Origin: Flavobacterium frigoris
GTDB taxonomy: Bacteria > Bacteroidota > Bacteroidia > Flavobacteriales > Flavobacteriaceae
DNA: 64,000 nt
Assembly (NCBI RefSeq): GCF_900111075.1
Contig: NZ_FOFZ01000009.1
Location: 1-64,000, forward strand
Direction of reading: 5' to 3'
Part shown: in pieces, positions 43,162 through 53,092 of the stretch
Numbering within the stretch: the first letter of the stretch is position 1
Layout: each line of letters begins with the position of its first letter
Made by a program: the position numbers and the translations under genes
Notes under the pieces: generated by a model
What the model was told of the DNA's origin: nothing
The model's database searches: none
The model's input: only the letters and a program-made list of their open reading frames with translations

Positions 43162-45553
43162 AATTACTAATGAAGAGCTTTTTAACGCGTTATATTTTTG
43201 TACTACCGAAGAGAAAGTAGATGAAATAATTCAAAAATATCCAGAAGCATTTATTGATGAGAACTGGGCACCTCTTGGCGGAAATGAAAATATGTTTGGT
43301 ATTGTACGTAACCAACAATCTAGTCCAATCGCTGCCTTAGTAGAGAAAATAACAAACTCTATTGATGCTATTTTAACTAAAAAATGCTTGGAAAAAGGAA
43401 TTTTGCCTACATCAAATGATGCACCTCAAACAATGGATGAAGCAATAAAGCTTTTCTTTCCAAATTATAAAAACTGGGATTTAAAACAAAATAGAAGAAA
43501 GCAGTCTGAGGATATTCAAATTTTAGCAGATGGTCCGCCCAAAAATACTTCTGTAATCATATATGATAACGGTGAAGGACAACACCCTAATGAGTTTGAA
43601 AACACATTCCTTTCACTAGTTAGAGGTAATAAAATTAACATTCAATTTGTTCAAGGAAAGTATAACATGGGAGGAAGCGGAGCTTTGGTCTTCTGCGGAA
43701 AAAAACGATTCCAACTTATAGCTTCTAAAAGATTTGATGGAACTGGTAATTTTGGTTTTACATTAATCCGACAAAGAAAAATAAGTGAATCTGGAGAAAA
43801 TAGAAGATCGAGTCATTTTGAGTTTTTGAAAATAGATAACGAAATACCTAATTTTCCAATTACTGAGTTGAATTTAAAATTAAATGGACGGAATTTTACT
43901 ACGGGTACAATCATTAAGATGTATTCATATCAATTTCCAACCGGATATTCTGGTTTTGCCCAAGATTTAAATCAGAGTTTGAATGAGTTCCTTTTTGAAC
44001 CTGTATTACCTTTGTTAACGGTTGATAATAAAGAACGTTATCCAAACAATAAAGTTTTAGAACTGGACTTGTTTGGATTAAAAAGACGTTTGGAAGATTC
44101 CCAAAGCGAATATATTGATACTTATTTTTCTGAAGAATATGACGATGAGCTTTTTGGTAAAGCAAAAGTTACTTGTTATGTTTTTAAGCCTAAAACGGAG
44201 AAACATGATTTAAAGAAAAGTAAAGAAATTATCAGAAGTAGATTCTTTAGGAATAATATGTCTGTTATGTTTTCTATCAATGGACAAGTACATGGTAGTT
44301 ATACTTCAGAATTTATTACACGGACGTTAAAATTTAATTTACTTAAAGATTATTTGTTAATACATGTTGATTGTACCAAAATAAATCCTGATTTTAGAGA
44401 AGAATTATTTATGGCTTCTCGTGATCGTTTAAAACATGGAGAAGAAGCAAATGCCTTACGTGATTATTTAGGTAAAAAATTGCGAAAAAGTCAGTTGGAG
44501 GAAATAAACAGAAGGAGAAAAGAAACTATTGGATTAGAAAGTGAAGACACGTCCGAATTGATTAAATCTTTTGCTAAGAATCTACCGAAAGATAGTGAGT
44601 TATTTAAATTACTACAGAACACTTTAAAGTTAGAAGAAAAAAAAGAAGAAAAGAAGAGCACACCAAATTCAATAAATCCAAAACAAGAGCAAAAGCCCTT
44701 TTTGCCCCAACGCTTTCCAACTAAATTTGATTTATTCAATAAAAAGGATGGTATTAATTTAATAAGTTTACCCAAGAATGGTGAACGAATTATAAAGTTT
44801 GATAGTGACGTAGATAATGATTATTTTGACAGAACTGACGAACCTGGAGAGCTCCAACTCTCTATTTTAAAAGTTAAGCATGATAGTAAGACTGGTGGTG
44901 ATCAAGCAGGAGAACAGACAGAAGTATCTGCACTACTTAACATTGCAAAAAGTAGTCCAAATAAAGGGACAATTAAAATAACATTGGCTCCAACAGAAGA
45001 AATGAAGGTTGGAGACGAAATTGAAATAAAAGCTTCTTTAACCGCTCCGGGAAAAACCTTTGAAGAAATTATATTAATTAAAATTACTGATAAAGAAGCA
45101 CCAAAAGAGGATGTCCCAAAAGAAGAGGAAGATTTAGATCAGATTGGGTTGCCAAAACTTCAAAAAATATATGAAAAAGACTGGGCTGCCCTAGAAGCAA
45201 GAGGAATACCAATGAATCGAAAAACGGTTATGTATCCTTCATCCGAAGGTGATAAATTGGAAGAAATTTTTATCAACTTAGATAGTCATGTTTTTTTAAG
45301 TCATCGCTCCAAATTAAAAAATGAAGATCAAATTGTAACTGCGCAACGAAAATATATTTCATCGGTATATTTTCACACGTTATTTCTTTATATGATAACT
45401 AAGAGAAGGAATTATACTATATCTAGAGATTCTAACGGAACTGAACAAGATATAACTATTGATGAGTACATCATGGATGTATTTGATAGTTATTATAGTG
45501 ACTTTTTGTTAAATTTTGGAATGGAACAATTGATGGGGGCTTTGGAGGAGTAA
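43154..45553 (+). CDS. GHKL-type ATPase of the phosphorothioation island
   Basis: This 799-residue protein has a Bergerat ATP fold near its N-terminus. E64, N68 and D71 in ALVEKITNSIDA form the N box, DNGEG (138-142) the G1 box and GKYNMGGSGAL (168-178) the G2 box, as in Hsp90, MutL, MORC and topoisomerase VI proteins. A lysine/glutamate-rich linker lies near residue 495. The last 300 residues are unassigned and end with a helical segment. It overlaps sspA by 8 bases and touches the HNH-STAND gene (TAAATG), so the three are one operon. A sensor or DNA-clamp role is inferred. Confidence 0.75.
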   Translation: MFKITNEELFNALYFCTTEEKVDEIIQKYPEAFIDENWAPLGGNENMFGIVRNQQSSPIAALVEKITNSIDAILTKKCLEKGILPTSNDAPQTMDEAIKLFFPNYKNWDLKQNRRKQSEDIQILADGPPKNTSVIIYDNGEGQHPNEFENTFLSLVRGNKINIQFVQGKYNMGGSGALVFCGKKRFQLIASKRFDGTGNFGFTLIRQRKISESGENRRSSHFEFLKIDNEIPNFPITELNLKLNGRNFTTGTIIKMYSYQFPTGYSGFAQDLNQSLNEFLFEPVLPLLTVDNKERYPNNKVLELDLFGLKRRLEDSQSEYIDTYFSEEYDDELFGKAKVTCYVFKPKTEKHDLKKSKEIIRSRFFRNNMSVMFSINGQVHGSYTSEFITRTLKFNLLKDYLLIHVDCTKINPDFREELFMASRDRLKHGEEANALRDYLGKKLRKSQLEEINRRRKETIGLESEDTSELIKSFAKNLPKDSELFKLLQNTLKLEEKKEEKKSTPNSINPKQEQKPFLPQRFPTKFDLFNKKDGINLISLPKNGERIIKFDSDVDNDYFDRTDEPGELQLSILKVKHDSKTGGDQAGEQTEVSALLNIAKSSPNKGTIKITLAPTEEMKVGDEIEIKASLTAPGKTFEEIILIKITDKEAPKEDVPKEEEDLDQIGLPKLQKIYEKDWAALEARGIPMNRKTVMYPSSEGDKLEEIFINLDSHVFLSHRSKLKNEDQIVTAQRKYISSVYFHTLFLYMITKRRNYTISRDSNGTEQDITIDEYIMDVFDSYYSDFLLNFGMEQLMGALEE

Positions 45554-48484
45554 ATGAATAATCTAAAACATATGAGTATAGATAATTTACTAAACGAAAC
45601 GGATGCTGCAGTATATCTAGGCATTACCAAGGAACTCTTATTTGCTTATGTTCGTAATGCTCCTAAAAAGAATAAAGGCGAGGATAGAAAGCTTACCTCA
45701 AAAGTTATTGATTGTCAAAATTATTTTGAAAAACAAGAACTTGATAGTTTTAATTTATACTTAAAAGAGCCATGGTCGAACTCATCTAACCAACGCCCTC
45801 CAATACCTACATATATCAAAGAGTATTTGAAGGTTGAAGTAAACGGAAGATGTCCAATCACGGGCGAAGGATATCCTTTAGAGGATGCTCATATTGTTCC
45901 ATATAGTGACTCGTTAAATCATCACCATCATAATATTATTAGAATTTCTGGCAACATTCATTCTAAAGTTGATAATGGAATCATTTCCAGAGATATATTA
46001 AAAGAAATCAAGAATCAATTAATAAATGAATTAAATCGTAAAACTTCAGGTAAAGTCAATTTGTTTATAAATGTTCCTAATCCTCATCCGACTTATATTG
46101 GTAGGCTAGTACAATTATACGAATTAACTGTTTCTATGGAGTCAGAAAAACTGATTGTAATTGAAGGAATAGGAGGAATTGGTAAAACTCAATTACTAAT
46201 ACAAGCACTACATAATGTTAGCTATCATAATCCTGTTATTTGGATTGATATAGAATCAGTCAAGACTTTTTCTGATTTTCTGATTTTATTTAATAACATA
46301 GTTTCTAATAATTTGCATGTTTCTTTCTCGGGCAATGGAATAGACTCCTTGCGAGAAGTGCAGGTCACTTTTGTATTTGATAGTATAGAAAGTCTTTTGA
46401 AGGATGAAAGAGATAAAGTAGAGGATTTTCTGAACAACCTACTTATAAAAACGTTGAATGTTCAGTTACTAATAACTAGTCAGCAGAACTTGTCATTTTG
46501 GGATTATCCACAAAATAGCATTAAAATTCAAGGACTGGATTCTGAAGAAAGTATTGCTTTGATTAGAGAATTGTTAAATGATAAAGTAATTATTCTTCAA
46601 AATGAGATAGAATGGATTTTGGAGTTTTGTAACGGACATCCTTTATCAATAAAACTAATTACTAATCTTATAAAGTATTATGAATCTTCGAAACAAACAA
46701 TAATCGAACTTAAGAAAAACCAAAGTGTAGAATTACCTAATAAGTATCAACATAATAAAAATACCTCACTATATACGTGTCTTGCTATGGCATATAATGT
46801 ATTAACAGAGCAGCAAAAATATTTTTTGCATTATTTGAAATTCTATCCAGCTGGATTGAAGTTGGTCTGGGCGGAAAAGCAATTTGAAGAACTTTCATTC
46901 CATAAAATCATTGCTGATCTCAAACAATTATTTTTTGTTGAAATGCAAAGAGATACTTTAAATTTTCAACGGCTGATAATTCCTAACCCTATACGCCCTT
47001 TTTTAGAAGAAGTTGTTGCAAAAGATATGGAAGTAAGTAAAAAGAATGTAAATATTGAGAAAGACGCCATTACAAATATAATGATAGAAGCTGTGATAAT
47101 TGATTTACATCATATAGAATCAAATACTCATAATGACTTATCCTATGGAATTATGCGTATGGAAGATGAAATTCCAAATTTATTATTAGCGCTAAACATT
47201 GCTCAAAAAAGAGCTGGTTCTTGTGAAAAACTACAACAAGTTATTGAGAGAGATAATTACCTTAGGATTGTTGGTGGAGTTGCTAGTGCTTTAGGGAAAT
47301 TTTGTCATACTAGGAGTTATTACCAAGAAGGTGTATTATTTGCAACTTCAGGCATTGATGCATATATGAAACTTGAAGACTATACGTTAGCAGCTACTCA
47401 ATATATGTATCTTGCTCAAATTCAATCTAGGTTAACTGATATTGTAGGTTTACAAAAAACTATAGAAAATTTAGAGAAACTTTATGAATTAGCTAATAAT
47501 GAAGAGGCTATAATTAATGCCCTTTGGGCAAAAGGATTATTGAATTTTGACATAGAAAAATATAGTGAAGCCAAAGAAAATTTTGTTAATGCTGCCGATA
47601 TTTTAGAAAAGTGTATTCGTGAATATGAAAATATCTACAAGAATAATAGTGATGACATTAGTAAAGCATCACAAAAATCTAATTATGGCAATTTATTTTT
47701 ATTAAAATCTAATATTGCAAAAACATATGAATTTCAAGGAGAATATCTTACGGCAATTTCTATTTATAGAGAAATAATTGAAAGTTTTCTGAAAATCTGT
47801 ACAGAAGACGATATTGCAAGCATATATCACCATTATGCACATTGTTTATGTAAAACGGGAGGTATAAAAGAAGGGGTGAGCTTTTATTACAAATCAATTG
47901 AAATATTTGCTAGAATTGGACACTATGAATATTTAGCAAATTCGATCTCTGATTTAGGTCAATTTGTTGAGGATTATCCTGAAATAGTTAACCATTCTCA
48001 ATTAGATGAAGAAATATTTTCTTTAGCATTGAATAGTATCAATAATCAATTGTTTCAAATTCCAGAATTAATTGAGGAAATTAGTTCAAATTCCAACATA
48101 ATTTCTCATAATTTAATAGGTAAAATATTCTGGATGTTAAAAGCCATTAGTTTTTCAGAATATGCTTATATTTTTAGTCACTGGGTGTTGGATTTAAAAG
48201 AAGATATTCAAATTAACTTTTCAGAACCTAATTATCTCGTAGCAATGCTAAATTTAGGGCATTGTGCAGGAACAGTAAAGAATTGGAAAGGAAATTCTGA
48301 ATTAGAGCCTTTATTTATTAAATCAATGCTTCAAAGTTGTTTAATTGTAAATGGAGGTCCAGACTTAAAAAGTAAAACAAGAATTTTCTACTGGCTAGCC
48401 AAATGGATGCAATTTTCAGGAATTCAAAGTGATGCGACAGCTGAAAATTTATGGAATCAGGTTTGGGAATCTTTTGAAAAGTGA
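45554..48484 (+). CDS. HTH-HNH-STAND NTPase-TPR protein (bacterial NLR-like)
   Basis: The protein is 976 residues. Residues 8-40 look like an excisionase/MerR-type HTH (LNETDAAVYLGITKELLFAY). Residues 95-145 carry an HNH nuclease motif, with C100, H113 in EDAHIVPYS, N127 and H136 in GNIHSKVDNG. Residues 200-370 are a STAND/NB-ARC-like NTPase: Walker A GIGGIGKT (205-212), Walker B VTFVFDSIES, LLITSQ (305-310) and GHPLSIKLI (361-369). The rest is helical repeat sequence of TPR type. This order of nuclease, NTPase and repeats is that of NLR-like antiphage proteins such as Avs. It is the last gene of the sspA operon. Confidence 0.8.
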   Translation: MNNLKHMSIDNLLNETDAAVYLGITKELLFAYVRNAPKKNKGEDRKLTSKVIDCQNYFEKQELDSFNLYLKEPWSNSSNQRPPIPTYIKEYLKVEVNGRCPITGEGYPLEDAHIVPYSDSLNHHHHNIIRISGNIHSKVDNGIISRDILKEIKNQLINELNRKTSGKVNLFINVPNPHPTYIGRLVQLYELTVSMESEKLIVIEGIGGIGKTQLLIQALHNVSYHNPVIWIDIESVKTFSDFLILFNNIVSNNLHVSFSGNGIDSLREVQVTFVFDSIESLLKDERDKVEDFLNNLLIKTLNVQLLITSQQNLSFWDYPQNSIKIQGLDSEESIALIRELLNDKVIILQNEIEWILEFCNGHPLSIKLITNLIKYYESSKQTIIELKKNQSVELPNKYQHNKNTSLYTCLAMAYNVLTEQQKYFLHYLKFYPAGLKLVWAEKQFEELSFHKIIADLKQLFFVEMQRDTLNFQRLIIPNPIRPFLEEVVAKDMEVSKKNVNIEKDAITNIMIEAVIIDLHHIESNTHNDLSYGIMRMEDEIPNLLLALNIAQKRAGSCEKLQQVIERDNYLRIVGGVASALGKFCHTRSYYQEGVLFATSGIDAYMKLEDYTLAATQYMYLAQIQSRLTDIVGLQKTIENLEKLYELANNEEAIINALWAKGLLNFDIEKYSEAKENFVNAADILEKCIREYENIYKNNSDDISKASQKSNYGNLFLLKSNIAKTYEFQGEYLTAISIYREIIESFLKICTEDDIASIYHHYAHCLCKTGGIKEGVSFYYKSIEIFARIGHYEYLANSISDLGQFVEDYPEIVNHSQLDEEIFSLALNSINNQLFQIPELIEEISSNSNIISHNLIGKIFWMLKAISFSEYAYIFSHWVLDLKEDIQINFSEPNYLVAMLNLGHCAGTVKNWKGNSELEPLFIKSMLQSCLIVNGGPDLKSKTRIFYWLAKWMQFSGIQSDATAENLWNQVWESFEK

Positions 48485-48486
48485 AA

Positions 48487-49326
48487 CTATACTAATTCCC
48501 AAACCTTTTCTAAATCCTCCATTCTTTTATTAATATATGGAATTTTTTCTCTGAAATTACTTTTCTGGATATTAGTTAACAACTCCTTCCAATCTCTATT
48601 TTTCCTCAAAACATCTTTAAAGTCAGGATCACTAATTATTTCAGACAATTTATCATTTATATCTTCCTTTAAATCACTTAATATTTCAATTAATTGAGTT
48701 ATAATAATTTTTTGTTTACTTTTTAGAGCGTCTACAAACTTATTGCTATAATCTCTAAGTTTTGCCAGTAATATACCTACATCTTTACTATAAAGCTGTT
48801 TTAGGGAATGACAATATTTTATTAATTGGTTTTTCGTAATATACTGTTTTAACCAAAATATGGTCATTAAATCAATACTATTCAATATTTGACCTATAAC
48901 ATTAATTTGGTAAAAATGATCAAAATCTTTTTTAGCTGGACTGTCATCTGAGATAAAATGAGTTTTTAAAAGATTTTCACCAAAATCATTTTTTCCATAA
49001 CGACTAAGTTTTATAGAATAACTTACCGAATGGGACTCTCCATTTTCCTTAAAACAATTATTATTTCTTTTTTTTGTAAAATATAAGCTATCTGAATAAT
49101 CTTCTCGATCTATGTAGCTTTGCAATTGTTGAAAGATAATATTATCCAGTATTTCTTTATGAGAGTCATCTAAAACATTTACAAATTTGTTAGTTACTAA
49201 CTCTTCAAAAACTATTGGTGTTAGCTTAATTTCATCAAAAGATTTTATGAGATATTTAATATATTCATCATCGTAATTAATTTGAAGAAGATTCAGAATA
49301 GTACATGTATCTAAATATGCTATCAT
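48487..49326 (-). CDS. PIN-like nuclease domain protein
   Basis: The protein is 279 residues. The N-terminal 140 residues show PIN-type acidic positions: D6 in AYLDTCTILNLL, E41/E42 in TPIVFEELV, E97 in GESHSVSYSIKLS and D127/D128 in FISDDSPAKKDF. The spacing and the GE..(helix)..(T/S)DD pattern fit metal-dependent PIN ribonucleases. The C-terminal half is helical and unassigned. It overlaps the upstream ATPase gene by 4 bases and is last in the leftward operon, 2 bases from the convergent HNH-STAND gene. It is a likely effector. Confidence 0.65.
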   Translation of the reverse strand: MIAYLDTCTILNLLQINYDDEYIKYLIKSFDEIKLTPIVFEELVTNKFVNVLDDSHKEILDNIIFQQLQSYIDREDYSDSLYFTKKRNNNCFKENGESHSVSYSIKLSRYGKNDFGENLLKTHFISDDSPAKKDFDHFYQINVIGQILNSIDLMTIFWLKQYITKNQLIKYCHSLKQLYSKDVGILLAKLRDYSNKFVDALKSKQKIIITQLIEILSDLKEDINDKLSEIISDPDFKDVLRKNRDWKELLTNIQKSNFREKIPYINKRMEDLEKVWELV

Positions 49327-50453
49327 AATTTACTCTCAAATGATGGAATTTCATCTTTTACTGATTTAATAAAATCGATATCGATTTTATCTTTTCCTAA
49401 TAAAATAGCTAATTCAATTATTAAAGAAAATACCTCATTGATTTTTCTAATTGATAGGTTACCAATGTTTTCTAGTACATATTTTATTGTTTCTTCATTT
49501 TCAAAAGGACCAAATTTATCTTGAATATTATTTAATTGTGGAGAGATTAATTCTTCTAAGTAATTTATTGCTTCATTAAGAGAAGGTGCTTCAAAATTGA
49601 TTTGAATTTTTGCTCTAGTTGACAGTGCTTCTCCCAAAATAATTGACAAATCTTCAATATTAAAAAATGTCTTAGGAGTGAAATTCAGAAATAATAAAAA
49701 ATGATTGGGTGTTTTATCAAATAGTTGTCTTAAAAAAGTGGTTACTCTATCTTGGCTTTGTTTATTTAAAGTGTCAATATCTTCAAACTCATCTAACCAC
49801 AATATGAACGAAGAAAATACTCTTTTTTCAAAAGTAATACAGTTTATATAAGTACTTAAAAAATTCACTATCTGTTCATCATCTTTTAACCCAAATGGTA
49901 ATCCTAATTTAACCAAAGTACTTTTAGTTGCATCTCCAAATAAGTATGCCTCAATTGCTTGAAATTTATCAGCATTATCATCAGATATTATTAGCTTGAA
50001 AAGATCAGAAATAATAATATCGTTAGAGTTTACATCAATAATTGTATCAATTGACTCGTGAGCCAGTAGTGATTCTTTTACTTTGTCAAAATCAGCCTTC
50101 ATATCAGATAAACTAATTTGTCCCAAAAAACTTCTAAAGAAAGATTGTACAGGATCTTTAGACGTACGTGGTAAATTTATCTTTATACTCTTTGTTTGAT
50201 TAGCCGATTTTTCCGCACTTAACTCATTTAATCTATTGGTTTTTGTATAAAAATTTGCGGCATGTGTTTTACCACTTCCATATCTTCCCCAATTTAAAAC
50301 TATTCTTGAAGGAGAAGTCTTCATAGCAAATGACAACCTGTCTTCTATCTTTTTCTTCAATTCCAAAAAACCAGCCCAAATTAAGTCTTTTGGGTTAATA
50401 GATGGTCCTGTTCTAAATGGGTTTTCTTTTAGTTTTAAGTCTGATAATTCCAT
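49323..50453 (-). CDS. AAA ATPase, ORC/Cdc6-like
   Basis: This 376-residue protein has Walker A GRYGSGKT (56-63) and Walker B FILWLDEFEDI (D221, E222). It also has a sensor-1-like LLFLNFTP and a C-terminal helical lid ending before ESKL. The start MELSDLKLKENPFRTGPSINP recalls ATPases that begin with a target-binding strand. It overlaps the PIN-like gene by 4 bases and starts 1 base after the wHTH-like gene, so the three are probably one functional set. Confidence 0.7.
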   Translation of the reverse strand: MELSDLKLKENPFRTGPSINPKDLIWAGFLELKKKIEDRLSFAMKTSPSRIVLNWGRYGSGKTHAANFYTKTNRLNELSAEKSANQTKSIKINLPRTSKDPVQSFFRSFLGQISLSDMKADFDKVKESLLAHESIDTIIDVNSNDIIISDLFKLIISDDNADKFQAIEAYLFGDATKSTLVKLGLPFGLKDDEQIVNFLSTYINCITFEKRVFSSFILWLDEFEDIDTLNKQSQDRVTTFLRQLFDKTPNHFLLFLNFTPKTFFNIEDLSIILGEALSTRAKIQINFEAPSLNEAINYLEELISPQLNNIQDKFGPFENEETIKYVLENIGNLSIRKINEVFSLIIELAILLGKDKIDIDFIKSVKDEIPSFESKL

Positions 50454-50454
50454 A

Positions 50455-51978
50455 TTAATTTATTTTTTTTAAATATAAAGCACCGTCATTTTCTGTATTG
50501 AACCAATCAATTGAAAATTTATCATTTGGTTCTTGAAGATATTTTTTTAATTCTTCAAATTCTATGATCATATTGTCTTCTAAGAATGCTTTAAAACAAA
50601 CGTAATCAATCCCTTGAGAAGCTGCAATTTTATTAGGTGCATTCGTTTTAAAAACTTTAAAAGCTTCTAGAATATATTGATCTATTTTTCTATAATTTAG
50701 AATAGTACTATTTTTATTCAAATCAAAGATATCATTAAATACATGAAAATAGTTTTTACTGATAAAAGAATTTAGTACCAATTGCTTATTTAAATTTTTC
50801 TCAAATAATTGAAATAATATTCGAACTAAATTTAGACCTTCTTTAGTGAAAAAATATTGTTTTTCTTTTGTTTCTGTTTTTAATTCTAAAAGGCCTAAAT
50901 CCATAAGCCAATTTACTCGAGGTTCTATGATATGCTCCAAGTAAACTAAGGGCTTTGTCCAAGATGATATTCGAGTTTTCAATTCAATAATTTGTTTCTT
51001 TGTAATATTATTATTTGAATATTGTTGATTTAATTCTAATTCATTTTTTACATAGTCTACGAAAACCTTTTTTATAGAGATTGTACTAATTGGTTTTTGA
51101 GCGATATAAATAATATCAATAATCGTCCAAATGTATAAAGAGTCAGAAATTAAAATTTGTCTAAAAAAAAATAGTTTATCTAGTATATTAAGTCGAAATA
51201 GGTTTTTATTTTGAGTGAAAATTTTGTTTAGATGAAAATATATCTTGCTTTGTTTTGTTAAAATATAGGAATTATTAATTTGTGTGACAAGATTTAACTC
51301 TTCTAATAGATTAACATACGGTTGAGCCGAGGAACCAATTGGTGTTTTTTTGATTAATCCTTTATTATCACCAGTATTATGTTTACCATACTCTAATAAA
51401 TCCTCATTATATAATGTGCTATCAGTTTCAATTCTTTTGCTTAGATAACTAATAGGAAAATAATTTGAATGTTCAAATAATTCAATTATCAACTTTAAAT
51501 AACCTAATCTTCTAGTTTTAGTATTTGATTGTATTATAACTATTTTATTACTCTCAACTAAGTGATGCTCTAAATAAAATGGATTTGACTTTTGCTCAAC
51601 TACCTCTTTAGTCTTTAATAAAATTGAAGTAACATTATGTTCGCTGAATGAGTCATCTATTTGAAGAAAGACTTCAAAAAATATTTTACTAGAATCATTT
51701 GCTTCCTGACCAAGATTATATTTCGGGATTTTGTTCGTTTGGAGATAACATACGTTTAAAAGAGAATATAAACTTTTAACGAATCCAGTATGCTCACTTT
51801 TATATTTCCTAATTACTGCCTTCTGTATTTTGTTTTTGAACTCTGATATAAAAAACGCATCCTCATCGATTTTCCTATCAAAAACAATATTTAAAATAAA
51901 TTCATCTTCTACTAGTTCAATAGTATTGTCTTTAATTGTTTTTTTTTTAAATCGATTAATATAGTTGTATAGTTCCAT
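50455..51978 (-). CDS. Unknown protein with winged-helix-like segments, phosphorothioation island
   Basis: From the ATG at 51978 it is 507 residues; an ATG at 52023 would give 522 and overlap the sspD-like gene. I do not recognise the family. It is rich in Lys, Ile and Asn and mostly helical. Two segments, LNLVTQINNSYILTKQSKIY and LGLLELKTETKEKQYFFTKE, have the helix-wing pattern of winged-helix domains, suggesting DNA or protein binding. It is followed immediately by the ORC-like ATPase and the PIN-like protein. It could be the substrate adaptor of that trio. Confidence 0.6.
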   Translation of the reverse strand: MELYNYINRFKKKTIKDNTIELVEDEFILNIVFDRKIDEDAFFISEFKNKIQKAVIRKYKSEHTGFVKSLYSLLNVCYLQTNKIPKYNLGQEANDSSKIFFEVFLQIDDSFSEHNVTSILLKTKEVVEQKSNPFYLEHHLVESNKIVIIQSNTKTRRLGYLKLIIELFEHSNYFPISYLSKRIETDSTLYNEDLLEYGKHNTGDNKGLIKKTPIGSSAQPYVNLLEELNLVTQINNSYILTKQSKIYFHLNKIFTQNKNLFRLNILDKLFFFRQILISDSLYIWTIIDIIYIAQKPISTISIKKVFVDYVKNELELNQQYSNNNITKKQIIELKTRISSWTKPLVYLEHIIEPRVNWLMDLGLLELKTETKEKQYFFTKEGLNLVRILFQLFEKNLNKQLVLNSFISKNYFHVFNDIFDLNKNSTILNYRKIDQYILEAFKVFKTNAPNKIAASQGIDYVCFKAFLEDNMIIEFEELKKYLQEPNDKFSIDWFNTENDGALYLKKIN

Positions 51979-51985
51979 CCATAAT

Positions 51986-53092
51986 TTAAATAAAACAGCT
52001 TGCACAACCTTCTTCTTCAGCATCTTCTAATAAATCTATCAGATATGGTGATTTTTTGTTTTGTGCTACTCGTTGGGTTCTTTTTATATTGTCTTCCTTA
52101 ATTTGTGTCATACGTGCTGGCTTTATGATGTCTTGTAAACTTTCATCTTGCATCCAAGTATAACCGTCTTTTTCATACTCAATTGCGAGAGCAAATTTTT
52201 CTGGATGTTGTTCATACAGCCAAATCCATTCTATTTTTTGTTGAAAGAAACAAAAAAAACATCCAGAACGACTTCGTGCATATTCACCTTTTTCACCATT
52301 TACTTCATACTCCACTTTTTCATAATAACCTGGAACTCCAACACCACTCTCTCTTAGAATTTTAAAAATATCGTCTCTTACTAAATTATCTTCATTATCT
52401 AACAACTCAAAATCTGTCGCATTGGATAGAGGATAATCCGTTGTTTTAAGAAAGTCAAAGACAACCTGATTAAAAGCCTCTGTATCAATATCCAATAGTG
52501 TATTAAGTTTTTCGGCTAAATTATGATTTTCTGAAATGTGTTCGTTTACAACGTCTTTAATTCGAGAGAGTTTATCTATTGAGGCAAATTTTACATAGGA
52601 ATTTAATACATTCGGAATATTAGTGTTTTTTAAAAGTTTGCGTGTAACATCTTCGCTCCAAATGTTTTTTCGAAAAGGAAAAATCGATTGAATATTACTC
52701 TTCGTAGATATATAGCCTTCTCTATTTTCGTCACCCCGTATTCCTACATAAGAAATAACGGGATCTTCACCAACCCACTTTTCAAAAGGTTCCAATTTTA
52801 ATTTTTTGGTACACCATCTCGCATTAGAACCAGGCAGAAAACCACCAAACAAATTAAGAAAGTGATCAAATGGATCTTCATGGCTATTGGGAGCTGCTTC
52901 AATTCTAGCTACAATTTTACCTGTGTAAACTTCAATCCCTCTAATTAAGTCATACGTCTCCTGTAATTCCTTACCTGTATCTGTAAAATAGTATTCAATA
53001 TCTAAACGAGGGTACTTATCAAACAAATAAATAGCCAACGCACCGCTGTCCTTACCTCCTGAAATCCCCATTACATGCCTTACCTTTTTCAT
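51986..53092 (-). CDS. sspD: PAPS-reductase/ATP-pyrophosphatase-like protein of the DndC/SspD kind
   Basis: The protein is 368 residues. The PP-loop GISGGKDSGALA (9-20) binds ATP, and YYFTDTGKELQETYDLI, NARWCTKKLKLEPFEKW and YVGIRGDENREGY follow the DndC/PAPS-reductase pattern. A cysteine cluster CFFCFF near residue 300 and the terminal CASCFI could hold an Fe-S cluster. DndC and SspD activate DNA phosphate and accept sulfur from the desulfurase. It overlaps the large ATPase gene by 4 bases (ATGA). Confidence 0.8.
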   Translation of the reverse strand: MKKVRHVMGISGGKDSGALAIYLFDKYPRLDIEYYFTDTGKELQETYDLIRGIEVYTGKIVARIEAAPNSHEDPFDHFLNLFGGFLPGSNARWCTKKLKLEPFEKWVGEDPVISYVGIRGDENREGYISTKSNIQSIFPFRKNIWSEDVTRKLLKNTNIPNVLNSYVKFASIDKLSRIKDVVNEHISENHNLAEKLNTLLDIDTEAFNQVVFDFLKTTDYPLSNATDFELLDNEDNLVRDDIFKILRESGVGVPGYYEKVEYEVNGEKGEYARSRSGCFFCFFQQKIEWIWLYEQHPEKFALAIEYEKDGYTWMQDESLQDIIKPARMTQIKEDNIKRTQRVAQNKKSPYLIDLLEDAEEEGCASCFI

